Below, one piece after another: positions 6,444 to 14,455 of a DNA stretch of 21,591 nt (its first letter is position 1; each line of letters begins with the position of its first letter). The notes under the pieces are model-generated. The model was not told the origin of the DNA. It did not search any database and saw only the letters and a program-made list of their open reading frames with translations. Source of the stretch: JBNGDW01 sp049975325 (GTDB lineage Bacteria; Cloacimonadota; Cloacimonadia; JGIOTU-2; JBNGDW01). Made by a program: the position numbers and the translations under genes. The stretch is from NCBI GenBank assembly GCA_049975325.1, contig JBNGDW010000021.1:1-21591 (forward strand), in the 5' to 3' direction.

Positions 6444-7559
6444 TTACTTAATCGGTTTCTCATAAATTCGATATCGTTTATATACTCTACCACCAACTTT
6501 TTTATCAAATTGATTTATGAGATTGTTATCTTCTAAATTCCAGGAAAGTTCACACCATTTATAGCCATGTTTCAAGGCGGCTTGTTCTGTCTTATAATAA
6601 AGAAGAGAAGGTAGGCCAAGTCGTCTATACTCTTTCCTGAAACCAAATACAAATGCACGCGTACCGGGAATTCTTTTTCTATAATACAAAAATTTTAAGA
6701 TGCCTATAGGACCAAGTCTTCCATTTAATTTTTTAAATATAAAATTATAATCTGGCAAGGTTATTGAAATTCCAGCCGGCTTTCCTTTGAAAAAAGCAAA
6801 CCAAACAAGCTCAGGGTCAACAACTTTCTTAAGTTCGGACACCAGAAGGCTAAACTCTTTTTCAGTCATAGGCGAAAAGCCCCAATTATTTTGCCAGGAA
6901 GCATTATAAAGTTCCTTTATAATCTTAACATCCTGATCAAGATGTTTCATATCAAGGGTGCGGAGTGTTATATTGGGATTTTTCAACAAATGTTCCACCA
7001 CAGTCATAATCTGAAGAGAAGGAGGATCTTTATGACTTTTATAAAATGCAAGCAGGTCCTTTGCCTTCCTGAAGCCATAACTCTCAACAAGTTCTGGGTA
7101 ATATTGAGAATTATAAGGCATCATTAATACAGGAGATGAATCGAATCCTTCTATCAAGAGGCCACATTCATCATTCATTGATGGGCTTAAAGGTCCGCGT
7201 ACGAATTCCGCTCCTTGCTCTTTTAGCCACGCCCTTGCAGCATCAAACAATCTAGCTGCAACTCTATCATCATTCACAGACTCAAAAAATCCAAACGCAC
7301 CCATATCTTCTTGCCATAACTTATTATAATTGAAATCTACTATAGCAACTATACGCCCCACAACCTGAGAGTCTTCTTCTGCAATAAAGACCTCTCTTAT
7401 CGCATGCTCCCAAAATGGATGCTTTTTGGTGTCTAATTTGAAATAGATATCACTCTTTAAAGGCGGAACCCAATACTGATCATCCTTATACAACTTAAAT
7501 GGCAACCAAACAAATTTCTTCCAATCTTGTTTACTCTTAACCTGCCTAATTTTTATCAC
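6444..7559 (-). CDS. Large GNAT-like N-acetyltransferase family protein (YghO-like)
   Basis: This 371-residue protein belongs to a family of long, two-lobed GNAT-related proteins annotated as predicted N-acetyltransferases. It begins with the characteristic FVWLPFKLYKDDQYWVPPL (16-34). A first GNAT-like lobe includes VFIAEEDSQVVGRIVAIVD (57-75), then RGPLSPSMNDECGLLIEGFD (121-140), a hallmark of the family. The second half, with WFAFFKGKPAGISITLPDYN and RAFVFGFRKEYRRLGLPSLL, looks like the acetyl-CoA loop region. The substrate is unknown. The start is GTG 7559: an in-frame stop lies three codons upstream, so no earlier start is possible, and GAGG is placed four bases before it. A 157-base gap separates it from ppsR, so it may start a separate transcript. 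Confidence 0.78.
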   Translation of the reverse strand: MIKIRQVKSKQDWKKFVWLPFKLYKDDQYWVPPLKSDIYFKLDTKKHPFWEHAIREVFIAEEDSQVVGRIVAIVDFNYNKLWQEDMGAFGFFESVNDDRVAARLFDAARAWLKEQGAEFVRGPLSPSMNDECGLLIEGFDSSPVLMMPYNSQYYPELVESYGFRKAKDLLAFYKSHKDPPSLQIMTVVEHLLKNPNITLRTLDMKHLDQDVKIIKELYNASWQNNWGFSPMTEKEFSLLVSELKKVVDPELVWFAFFKGKPAGISITLPDYNFIFKKLNGRLGPIGILKFLYYRKRIPGTRAFVFGFRKEYRRLGLPSLLYYKTEQAALKHGYKWCELSWNLEDNNLINQFDKKVGGRVYKRYRIYEKPIK

Positions 7560-7625
7560 TAAACCTCAGACTTCCTTGATAGCAAGTGCTTACTGCAATC
7601 TACTGAACACCTGCTAATTAACATT

Positions 7626-7663
7626 ATTATAGAAAGATAACCTAAAAAATAATAAAAATTATA
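7626..7663 (-). promoter_or_regulatory. Possible promoter elements upstream of the GNAT-like gene
   Basis: Reading leftward, two perfect TATAAT hexamers occur at 7663-7658 and 7631-7626, in the gap between ppsR and the GNAT-like gene. Neither has a convincing -35 box at 16-18 bases, and the stretch is very AT-rich, so chance matches are likely. The gap size favours a promoter here, but which hexamer is used cannot be told. Confidence 0.25.
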
Positions 7664-7716
7664 ATACTTCATTGCGACTAACCATAGAGTAATGCCCGAG
7701 AAAAGGACTTAATATT

Positions 7717-8580
7717 TCAGACAGTTTCTTCACAAGAAAATCTGTCAATTTTTTTATGCCCGATCAATCGCATAATTTCAGTCGCCGCTTCTTCTATGGA
7801 TTTTGAGGTTACATCAACTATTCTCCAGTTATACTTAGCATAAATTTTCTTGCACTCATCAAGCTCAAGCCTGATAAAATCCAAATCAGCGTATTTTTGG
7901 GGTTCAAGATGAGGATATTTGTCTAACCGTACTTCTCGTATCTTCTTTAATCGTTGTGGAGAGATAATGAGAGCAATTACTTTATTACGATCGATTCTGA
8001 GTACCTCTTGCGGAAGAGGCATATTATAGACAATAGGAACATTTGCCGCTAAGTATCCCCGATAAGCCAAATATATGCTGATAGGAGTCTTGGAAGTTCG
8101 ACTTGGTCCTATAAGTACTACATCCGCCTTATTTAAGTCCTCTATCTTCATACCATCATCATGCTTTACAGCAAAATTGATACACTCTATCCGTTGAAAA
8201 TACTCCTTATCAAGATTACGGAAAAGGTTTGGAATAGCCATTGGTGAGATCTCCAGATAGTCAGTAAAACGTGCCAAAAGAGGACCGAGGACATCGATTG
8301 TTGGCACTGCAGATTTTCTGCCTTCCTTTTCCATCAGTTCACGAAGTTCAGGAGATACCAGGGTGTAGGCAATAATGCCATCAACCTGCATTGCCTCTTT
8401 TACCACTTTTTTTACTTCATCACTCTCCTGAACATAGTGTTTCTTGTGTAAAATAATGTCAGTAGTATTAAATTGGCTTAGTGCTGCTAGAACTACAGTC
8501 TCACAGGTCGAGCCTGTTGCATCAGAGACAACGAAAATATGACGCTTCCTTTTGTTAGCAGATGCTTTCCCCTGATTCAT
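7717..8580 (-). CDS. ppsR: Pyruvate, water dikinase (PEP synthetase) regulatory protein, DUF299 family
   Basis: This 287-residue protein matches the bifunctional kinase/pyrophosphorylase family (PSRP/PDRP, DUF299), which inactivates PEP synthetase or PPDK by ADP-dependent phosphorylation of a threonine and reactivates it by phosphate-dependent dephosphorylation. Recognisable parts are HIFVVSDATGSTCETV (14-29), a conserved KHDDG (139-143), and the P-loop-like GPSRTSKTPISIYLAYRG (158-175). The R-T-S-K loop fits the general family; the sequence does not tell whether the partner is PEP synthetase or PPDK, and neither gene is in the window. Its ATG overlaps the stop of the glycosylase gene (ATGA), so it is translated from the aroQ transcript. 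The neighbouring PorGDAB enzyme works at the same pyruvate node, but this is only contextual. Confidence 0.92.
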   Translation of the reverse strand: MNQGKASANKRKRHIFVVSDATGSTCETVVLAALSQFNTTDIILHKKHYVQESDEVKKVVKEAMQVDGIIAYTLVSPELRELMEKEGRKSAVPTIDVLGPLLARFTDYLEISPMAIPNLFRNLDKEYFQRIECINFAVKHDDGMKIEDLNKADVVLIGPSRTSKTPISIYLAYRGYLAANVPIVYNMPLPQEVLRIDRNKVIALIISPQRLKKIREVRLDKYPHLEPQKYADLDFIRLELDECKKIYAKYNWRIVDVTSKSIEEAATEIMRLIGHKKIDRFSCEETV

Positions 8581-9254
8581 GCCGCCTCTTTACTTTGATC
8601 ACTACGATAAAATTTACAAAGATCTCTCAGGAAGCAACCCTCACATTTAGGTAACTTCTTACAGAATTCCTTCCCAAATTTCACAAGTAAAGCGTGATAT
8701 TCATTATAAAGTTTTGTATCTGGCTGTATATGTTTCATAAAAAATTTTTGTGCCTCCTTATAAGAAATATTATCTTGAAAAAAACCAAGGCGATTAAAAA
8801 TCCTTTTTGTATAAGCATCTATCACAAATATAGGCCTATCCAAGGCGTAAAGTAAAATAGAGTCAGCAGTTTCCTCTCCAATCCCGTGGATTGAAAGCAG
8901 CTCTTTTCTTAATTCATCTGTAGAAAGTTGAGTATATTTATCCAGGGAATTATTCTGAAAGAACTGTGAAATAGATTTAAGACGCGCTGCTTTCTGGTTG
9001 TAATATCCTGAAGGACGGATCAAGATGCCTAACTTTTTTTCACTGATTTTTGACAGCCGGGCAAAATCAAGCAGAGAATATCTCTTGAGATTTTTTATTG
9101 CTCGATCAACATTGTTCCAATTTGTATTTTGTGTAAGAATAGCACCTATAATAATTTCTTCCCGTGACTCGCCGGGCCACCAATCTTGAGGCCCAAATTT
9201 TTCCAACATCCTTTGATAGATATTTTGCAGTAGGGTGGTATTATCTGTTTTCAT
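8577..9254 (-). CDS. Endonuclease III-related / MagIII-like Fe-S DNA glycosylase (HhH-GPD)
   Basis: This 225-residue HhH-GPD protein resembles the COG2231 group and Helicobacter MagIII (3-methyladenine DNA glycosylase) more than true Nth. It shows WWPGESREEIIIGAILTQNT (25-44), IRPSGYYNQKAARLK (79-93, as in MagIII), and the helix-hairpin-helix SIHGIGEETADS (121-132). The catalytic aspartate is D146 (FVIDAYTKR). The position of the Nth lyase lysine (GxGxKTA) is glutamate (E128), so it is probably a monofunctional glycosylase without the Nth-type lyase step. A C-terminal 4Fe-4S motif is present: C198-x5-C204-x2-C207-x5-C213, one residue shorter in the first gap than Nth. Substrate preference for alkylated purines is inferred from MagIII. 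It overlaps aroQ by 14 bases and ppsR by 4. Confidence 0.85.
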   Translation of the reverse strand: MKTDNTTLLQNIYQRMLEKFGPQDWWPGESREEIIIGAILTQNTNWNNVDRAIKNLKRYSLLDFARLSKISEKKLGILIRPSGYYNQKAARLKSISQFFQNNSLDKYTQLSTDELRKELLSIHGIGEETADSILLYALDRPIFVIDAYTKRIFNRLGFFQDNISYKEAQKFFMKHIQPDTKLYNEYHALLVKFGKEFCKKLPKCEGCFLRDLCKFYRSDQSKEAA

Positions 9255-9687
9255 AAAAAATATCTTTGAGGGTTTCCAGAGCTTCTATGTAGCCTTGTGC
9301 CCCCATACCGGCTATTACTTTCTGGCAAGCCAGACCAGTAATAGAGGTTCGCCGGAACTCCTCTCGATGGTAAATATCAGAAAGATGTACCTCAATAGCT
9401 GGGATACTGATAGACTTTAAACAATCATATATGGCAATACTTGTGTGGGAATATGCAGCTGGATTAATAACAATCCCATCTGCCCACTCTGCATTTGCTT
9501 GAATGAAATTAATCAGTTCTCCCTCGCAATTGTTTTGAAAAAATCTTCCTTCCCAGCCGTTTTGGGTGAGCCAATCATGAATCATTGCAGTAAGGTCAGC
9601 CAGGCTTTCCTTACCATATACGCTCATCTCTTCTCTGCCAAGAAAGTTTAGATTTGGTCCGTTTATGATCAATATTTTCTTTTTCAT
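9241..9687 (-). CDS. aroQ: 3-dehydroquinate dehydratase, type II
   Basis: This 148-residue protein has the normal length of the type II enzyme, which forms a dodecamer and removes water from 3-dehydroquinate to give 3-dehydroshikimate in the shikimate pathway. Conserved parts are INGPNLNFLGREEMSVYG (8-25) with catalytic Y24 and the flexible-loop arginine R18, the NPAAYSHTS stretch with N75 and H81, EVHLSD with H101 (99-104), and FRRTS with R112 (111-115). These positions match the family numbering well. No Shine-Dalgarno site precedes the ATG. Instead a promoter ends seven bases upstream, suggesting a leaderless mRNA. It begins a three-gene overlapping unit (aroQ, glycosylase, ppsR). Confidence 0.96.
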   Translation of the reverse strand: MKKKILIINGPNLNFLGREEMSVYGKESLADLTAMIHDWLTQNGWEGRFFQNNCEGELINFIQANAEWADGIVINPAAYSHTSIAIYDCLKSISIPAIEVHLSDIYHREEFRRTSITGLACQKVIAGMGAQGYIEALETLKDIFYENR

Positions 9688-9694
9688 ACGAAAT

Positions 9695-9723
9695 ATTATG
9701 CATAATTAAAAAAACAAAGTCAA
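9695..9723 (-). promoter_or_regulatory. Promoter of aroQ, probably leaderless
   Basis: Reading leftward, TTGACT (9723-9718) and CATAAT (9700-9695) are separated by exactly 17 bases and match the sigma-70 consensus at five of six positions each. Only seven bases separate the -10 box from the aroQ ATG (9687-9685), so transcription should begin at 9688 or 9687, at the start codon itself. No Shine-Dalgarno sequence fits in this space. Confidence 0.65.
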
Positions 9724-9741
9724 GATTTATTCATCATTTAA

Positions 9742-10614
9742 TCAATAGCCAAATTCTTTAAGCAGGTGTTCTTTTTTCTTCCAGTGCTTTCTTACTTTAA
9801 CCCATAGGTGGAGTTGAACTTTCTTCTGGAGAAAATCTATGAGGTCTTTTTCTGCAAGCTCGCGTACCTGTTTTATCATATTGCCATTTGAACCGATTAT
9901 GATTTTCTTTTGAGAGGGCGATTCTATATAAATAGTGGCATAGATAACCACCTTATCAGGCTCTTCCTTGAACTGATCTATTACAACGGTAGAAGAGTAT
10001 GGTAACTCCTCTCTGTATATGAGAAAAATTTTCTCGCGGATAATCTCTTGAGCAAAAAATCTTACAGGAAGGGTGCTCATATCATCGGTGGGGAAATAAG
10101 GTGGATGCGCAGGCAACATATCCACTAGCGCGGACTCCAGTTCACCTACTCCAAGACCTTCCGTTGCAGAAATAAAATATGCTTTCTCAAAGCCCAATTC
10201 AGATAGGGTATGTTTTGCCTGTTCAATCATTTCAGAATTTGCTAAATCGATTTTATTTATCACTGGCAGGGAAGCTGTTGATAGTCCTTGTATAAGCTGA
10301 CTCACCTGCCTATCATAATCAGTTGGAAATGTTGTTATGTCAGTTAAAAAAATCACAATATCTGCTTCTTTCAAAGCATCGGTGATTTGTTTTTGCATTT
10401 TTTCCTGCAATAAATATCGCGGTTTCAAAAAACCCGGTGTATCAATAAAGACTATTTGATAATCAGGAGAAGAGGAAATACCTAATATATTTTTACGGGT
10501 CGTTTGCGGTTTTGGTGTAACGATTGAGAGTTTCTCCCCCACAAGAGCATTCATTAGAGTGGACTTTCCAACATTGGGCTTTCCAATAATGCTTACAAAT
10601 CCAGCCTTGTACAT
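9742..10614 (-). CDS. era: GTPase Era
   Basis: This 290-residue protein is Era, an essential GTPase that binds the 3' end of 16S rRNA and helps assemble the small ribosomal subunit. The GTPase domain shows G1 GKPNVGKST (11-19), the G2 region PQTTR (36-40), G3 DTPG (58-61), G4 NKID (120-123) and G5 SA (149-150). The C-terminal KH RNA-binding domain contains IIIGSNGNMIKQV (238-250) with the GxxG loop. The length is normal. It starts 10 bases after holA with AAAGAGAAA before the ATG, so it is probably on the same transcript. No terminator is visible in the 54 bases before aroQ. Confidence 0.97.
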   Translation of the reverse strand: MYKAGFVSIIGKPNVGKSTLMNALVGEKLSIVTPKPQTTRKNILGISSSPDYQIVFIDTPGFLKPRYLLQEKMQKQITDALKEADIVIFLTDITTFPTDYDRQVSQLIQGLSTASLPVINKIDLANSEMIEQAKHTLSELGFEKAYFISATEGLGVGELESALVDMLPAHPPYFPTDDMSTLPVRFFAQEIIREKIFLIYREELPYSSTVVIDQFKEEPDKVVIYATIYIESPSQKKIIIGSNGNMIKQVRELAEKDLIDFLQKKVQLHLWVKVRKHWKKKEHLLKEFGY

Positions 10615-10624
10615 TTTCTCTTTT

Positions 10625-11641
10625 TCAGTGACCTTTCTTACAAATTCTATATATCATAACTTCCAAAATAATCTGCGACTCTATGGTAGTTGTTTTAATT
10701 AAAGTATCCGCTTCCAGAAGTTCATGAAATATGGCAGGAAAATCACCAAGTGAAAAGTTCTGGGCATACTGGAGTAGAGCTTTGGCATTATAAGGGTTAT
10801 CGATTGCAGAGCTAATTTGTGAGTCTGATTGCTGGTGTTGAGAACGAAGAATCGCGATTTTCCAAAGAGTTTTAAAAAATTGGGTAAGCATGATAATAAT
10901 GGATACTGGCGAGAGACCAGCTACAATAAGGCTTTCAAGTATATTTATTGACTCAGAAATATCCCTTCTTCCAATTGGATTTTGTAAATCAAATATTTTA
11001 TAATCTCTGGAAAAGGCAACGCATTTTTGTACATCCATCTCTGTAATCTGTTGCCTGTCTTTAACATATAGAAGTAACTTCTGAAATCCGGTATATAGTT
11101 TTTGATAATCCAGTCCCACCATTTCAACAAGACGCTTGCCAGCCTCTGAATCTAATTTTTTTTGATTAGCAATGGCTTCTGACTGAAGAAAACGAATTCC
11201 ATCAGTATTGTTGTATGGATGATAAAAAAAATAGGTGGCTGCTACTTTTTTTAAGCGTGCATAAATTCTGGAACTTAAATCAAGCCTTTTGCCGAGTTCA
11301 ATAATGGCAACAGCACTGGTTATCGGATGTTCAGCATATTCCACAATCTTTTGTTTATCCTGGGGGGACATATTCTGAAAATTACGCAGAATGGCGAGAC
11401 GTTTTTGCGCTCCCAAGGGAGGTGTTTGCAAGGACTCCAAGACCGCAACCGCCCCCGTCTCTTCTCCATAAAATACAGATAGATTGAATGGCTCCTGGCC
11501 TCGAGACATCAGACTCTTCCGCACCAACTCAATTGCCTTTGATTTGAGGAAACTTTCTTCTTCAACAAAGAAGTATACCGGATGGATAATCCCAGCCTTT
11601 ATTTCATGTTCAAGATCAAAATATTTAAGCTTCTTAGCCAT
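10625..11641 (-). CDS. holA: DNA polymerase III subunit delta
   Basis: This 338-residue protein matches the HolA family, the clamp-loader subunit that opens the beta sliding clamp. The N-terminus shows PVYFFVEEESFLKSKAIELV (21-40), typical of HolA, followed by LQTPPLGAQKRLAILRN (about 72-88) and the helical DLQNPIGRRDISESINILESL in the collar region. As usual for delta, the ATPase P-loop is degenerate. The ATG lacks a good Shine-Dalgarno site. A 145-base gap separates it from scpB and holds a candidate promoter and an inverted repeat, so holA-era may form its own unit. Confidence 0.92.
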   Translation of the reverse strand: MAKKLKYFDLEHEIKAGIIHPVYFFVEEESFLKSKAIELVRKSLMSRGQEPFNLSVFYGEETGAVAVLESLQTPPLGAQKRLAILRNFQNMSPQDKQKIVEYAEHPITSAVAIIELGKRLDLSSRIYARLKKVAATYFFYHPYNNTDGIRFLQSEAIANQKKLDSEAGKRLVEMVGLDYQKLYTGFQKLLLYVKDRQQITEMDVQKCVAFSRDYKIFDLQNPIGRRDISESINILESLIVAGLSPVSIIIMLTQFFKTLWKIAILRSQHQQSDSQISSAIDNPYNAKALLQYAQNFSLGDFPAIFHELLEADTLIKTTTIESQIILEVMIYRICKKGH

Positions 11642-11655
11642 TGTTAAAATTTTTG

Positions 11656-11760
11656 ATTTGACTTACTTGGGATAAATATCGCCACTTGCACCAAGTTGCT
11701 GGAGACAAGATAGCCTTGAAACAAATATAAAATAGAGATTGTTAATGGCATAAGTCAAAT
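11656..11760 (-). promoter_or_regulatory. holA upstream region: inverted repeat and candidate promoter
   Basis: A perfect 10-bp inverted repeat, ATTTGACTTA (11656-11665) and TAAGTCAAAT (11751-11760), brackets most of the gap between scpB and holA. The right copy reads TTGACT leftward (11758-11753), followed after 18 bases by TATTTT (11734-11729), a weak but correctly oriented promoter for holA. A small palindrome ACTTG-CAC-CAAGT (11684-11696) lies in the presumed leader. Confidence 0.35.
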
Positions 11761-11786
11761 TTATTTTCATTTGTATTTTGCCTTTT

Positions 11787-12341
11787 TCAATGTGGCTCTG
11801 AACCATTACTTCCCAAGTCTATGTCTGTGATCTCTTTAATTTGATAGAAGTTAGGCAAATCTTCAATCCCATTAAGCCCAAAAAACTTTAGAAATTTTCC
11901 AGTAGTCCCGTAAAGGATTGGGCGTCCAGGTGCTTTAAGTCTGCCTTGAATCTTAATTAGTCCTACTTCTAACAAATTTTTAATGTGAAATTGAGAACTG
12001 ACTCCTCTTATGGTATCAATTTTTGAGCGTGTTACGGGCTGATAATACGCAATTATAGCAAGTACCTCTAACATAGATTCGCTAAGGGTAATTGTTTTCT
12101 GCTGATTATAAAGCCTCTTAATCAAAGGATAATAATCCTTTCTGGTTGCGAATTGGTAACCCCCAGCTATCTTTCTTATAAAGAATACTCTACCCTCTGA
12201 TTCATATTTATTATTAAGTTCCTCTATTCCGTGAATAATCTTTTCAGCATCTACATCTCCTACAAGAGAGGAAAGTTCTTGAGCAGAAATAGGTCTATCT
12301 GCTACAAAAAGTAATGCTTCTATTTGCTTGCACAGTTCCAT
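11787..12341 (-). CDS. scpB: Segregation and condensation protein B
   Basis: This 184-residue protein is ScpB, the winged-helix kite subunit of the SMC-ScpA-ScpB condensin that compacts and segregates chromosomes. It begins CKQIEALLFVADRPISAQELSSL (4-26), the first winged helix, and contains the hallmark ESMLEVLAIIAYYQPVTRSKID, then RLKAPGRPILYGTTGKFLKFFGL in the second winged helix. Length and motif order are normal. It begins 43 bases after uppP. ScpA, usually adjacent, is not in the window. Confidence 0.95.
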   Translation of the reverse strand: MELCKQIEALLFVADRPISAQELSSLVGDVDAEKIIHGIEELNNKYESEGRVFFIRKIAGGYQFATRKDYYPLIKRLYNQQKTITLSESMLEVLAIIAYYQPVTRSKIDTIRGVSSQFHIKNLLEVGLIKIQGRLKAPGRPILYGTTGKFLKFFGLNGIEDLPNFYQIKEITDIDLGSNGSEPH

Positions 12342-12384
12342 AAGATTCCATTTTTATAATTTTTCTGGCCATTTCGCCTCTTCC

Positions 12385-13188
12385 CTATATGATAGAGAAA
12401 ATAATTATAGTTATACCAATAATCCAACAATAAATTGAAAAGTAGCTTAGTTTGGCTTTTTTAATAAGGCTAATAAGAAACATTATCGCAAAATAACTAA
12501 CAATACCAGCGGAGATACCTCCAATAATATAGGAAATTCCTGTTCCATCTATTTTCATAACTTGAGAAAGGTCTTTAATATTAAGGAGGGCAGCGCCTAA
12601 TATGGCTGGGATAGAGAGCAGAAAAGAGAATCGAGCCGCTGTCTCACGGGTTCGCCTGGTAAAAATTGCGGTCGAAATCGTTGCTCCAGAGCGAGAGATA
12701 CCAGGGATAATCGCCACACTTTGAGCGAAGCCAATAAGCAGAGAACTCCCAAGATTAAGCTCCTCCCGAGAAGTGTTTTTTATCCTGTCGGATATAAAAA
12801 GAATCAAGCCTGTGACGAGAAGCATGCAGCCAACAAGAAACAAATTATCAAAAAATGACTCAAATAAATCCTGAAAGCCAATTCCTAATATACCTGTAAC
12901 ACAAGTAGCAACTATAATATAAAACAAAAGCCTTTGATAAGATTTTACCTCTTCTGGCCGCCCTTTCTTCCATTGAAATATAGCAGCAATAAGATGATAC
13001 ACATCCTTTCGGAAATAGATTATCACTGCTAAAAGTGTGCCTACATGTACCATTATTTCAAATAGAACACCGGGTTCATCAATTTTAAGTAGATTTTGAA
13101 AAATCACAAGATGGCCAGAGCTGCTGACAGGCAAAAATTCGGTGAGTCCCTGGACTACCCCCAAAAAAGCAGCCTCAATAATACTCAT
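12385..13188 (-). CDS. uppP: Undecaprenyl-diphosphatase (BacA type)
   Basis: This 267-residue integral membrane enzyme recycles undecaprenyl diphosphate to the monophosphate carrier used for peptidoglycan and other cell-wall polymers. The active-site motifs are QGLTEFLPVSSSGHL (13-27, with E17 and H26) and IPGISRSGAT (161-170, with R166). Seven to eight hydrophobic segments follow the BacA pattern and the length is typical. Loss or overexpression in other bacteria alters bacitracin sensitivity. Its ATG overlaps the stop of the deacetylase-like gene (ATGA), so both envelope genes are coupled. Confidence 0.96.
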   Translation of the reverse strand: MSIIEAAFLGVVQGLTEFLPVSSSGHLVIFQNLLKIDEPGVLFEIMVHVGTLLAVIIYFRKDVYHLIAAIFQWKKGRPEEVKSYQRLLFYIIVATCVTGILGIGFQDLFESFFDNLFLVGCMLLVTGLILFISDRIKNTSREELNLGSSLLIGFAQSVAIIPGISRSGATISTAIFTRRTRETAARFSFLLSIPAILGAALLNIKDLSQVMKIDGTGISYIIGGISAGIVSYFAIMFLISLIKKAKLSYFSIYCWIIGITIIIFSII

Positions 13189-14402
13189 AGTACATACTCT
13201 TTGGGTAACACAATTTCAGAAAGGGGTACAAGTCTAACATCCGTATTTTTCAGTTTTTCAAGTATCTCAGTCAGGGAATTCAGGCTTGACTTTCTACAAT
13301 GGGTAATAACAACTATTTCATTATGAGTTTTGGCATATTGCAGGATTTTTTCAGACATTTTCTCAGCATAACCTTTCTGGGAAACATCTTCAGCANNNNN
13401 NNNNNGAAAAAAATCTACCAAATATGAGGGAACCCCCATCTCTTTTGCAACTTCCCAGCCTACAGTTTTATTTGTAGTATGGCTATCAACAAAAAACATA
13501 TCATTTTGCTTAAGAACTCGCATTACCGCCTCAAGTGGTTTGCGATACTGCATAACTATCGAACCCATGTGATTATTAGCCCCTATTGTAAGAGGGAGTT
13601 CTTTTATATAGCCTTTCATCCTTTTTTCTATCTCCTTATCGGACAAATCAAGAAAGATTGCATTTTTACCAGGATCATCTCGTGGATAAGTGATGGGCTC
13701 CATTGGGATATGAATAATCACTTCTCTGCCCTGCTCGTTTGCCTTTCGCATTACCTCCCGGCTATACGGTAGGCCTGGCAAAATTGAAAAAGTTATTGCT
13801 TCATCAAGGGCAAGAAATTCATCTAAAAGTTCCCCCCCAAAATAACCAAAATCATCAATTATAATGGATAAATCTGTAATATCCTTATATCGACCTTGCT
13901 CGTCTATTTGTATATTAAGAATAAAATACTTTTTTATCTCAGGATCAAATATTCTCATTTGGATGGCTGTACCACTCCTATTTTCTTCAGCTTTTATAAT
14001 TTTGCCACCCACTTCTTTTACTTTGTCTGTGATGAATATATTTGCAATTGTAAGAGTAAGCTGATCCGAATTCAGAATAACATCTTTATAAATTTCATCA
14101 TTTCTTCTCTTAGTGGTAACAAAATTCTGCGGCACCCCCAGACGTTCAAGGGCATAAATAATTACCGAATCCACCTTGCTTTCTGACGAAACAGGCATAG
14201 TGGTTGGCTCTCTTTCCTCTAATGAGATACTCGGCTTCTCTTCCTCTTTTTCAGAAATTCTTATTACTGCTTGCCATACTAGCAATGCAATGGCTACTAT
14301 GACAATAAAGGCAATAACAGGTTTCCAGAGACTTCTTTTCTGCTTTTTCTTCGGTCTCTTTGAGCTCTTTTTTACATATTGCTTTCTTTTCTTACTTGAC
14401 AT
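13185..14402 (-). CDS. Divergent polysaccharide deacetylase family protein (YibQ/DUF610)
   Basis: This protein of about 405 residues starts with a very basic segment and one membrane-spanning stretch (about residues 28-46), then an exported region with an N-terminal accessory part and a C-terminal divergent polysaccharide deacetylase domain. Family motifs are LSIIIDDFGY, TFSILPGLPYS, VIIHIPMEP, IGANNHMGS and FFVDSHTT. The substrate is unknown; peptidoglycan-linked amidase or deacetylase roles have been suggested for the family. I chose ATG 14402, which gives the basic leader and helix; an in-frame ATG at 14504 would add 34 unlikely residues and would overrun the divergent promoter. Ten Ns interrupt the coding sequence near the end, but the frame agrees on both sides. 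It leads the series and overlaps uppP. Confidence 0.85.
   Translation of the reverse strand: MSSKKRKQYVKKSSKRPKKKQKRSLWKPVIAFIVIVAIALLVWQAVIRISEKEEEKPSISLEEREPTTMPVSSESKVDSVIIYALERLGVPQNFVTTKRRNDEIYKDVILNSDQLTLTIANIFITDKVKEVGGKIIKAEENRSGTAIQMRIFDPEIKKYFILNIQIDEQGRYKDITDLSIIIDDFGYFGGELLDEFLALDEAITFSILPGLPYSREVMRKANEQGREVIIHIPMEPITYPRDDPGKNAIFLDLSDKEIEKRMKGYIKELPLTIGANNHMGSIVMQYRKPLEAVMRVLKQNDMFFVDSHTTNKTVGWEVAKEMGVPSYLVDFFXXXXAEDVSQKGYAEKMSEKILQYAKTHNEIVVITHCRKSSLNSLTEILEKLKNTDVRLVPLSEIVLPKEYVL
13396..13405. other. Assembly gap of 10 Ns
   Basis: Ten undetermined bases lie inside the deacetylase-like gene. The leftward reading frame is VDFF before and AEDVSQKG after, with four codons affected. 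Related proteins commonly have F-L-D-N here, so the gap probably hides that motif and its length is close to true. Confidence 0.95.
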
Positions 14403-14455
14403 AGCATTATATTTTCTCTTTCTTAATTCACTATAAAATCTCAGTAATAAAATTT

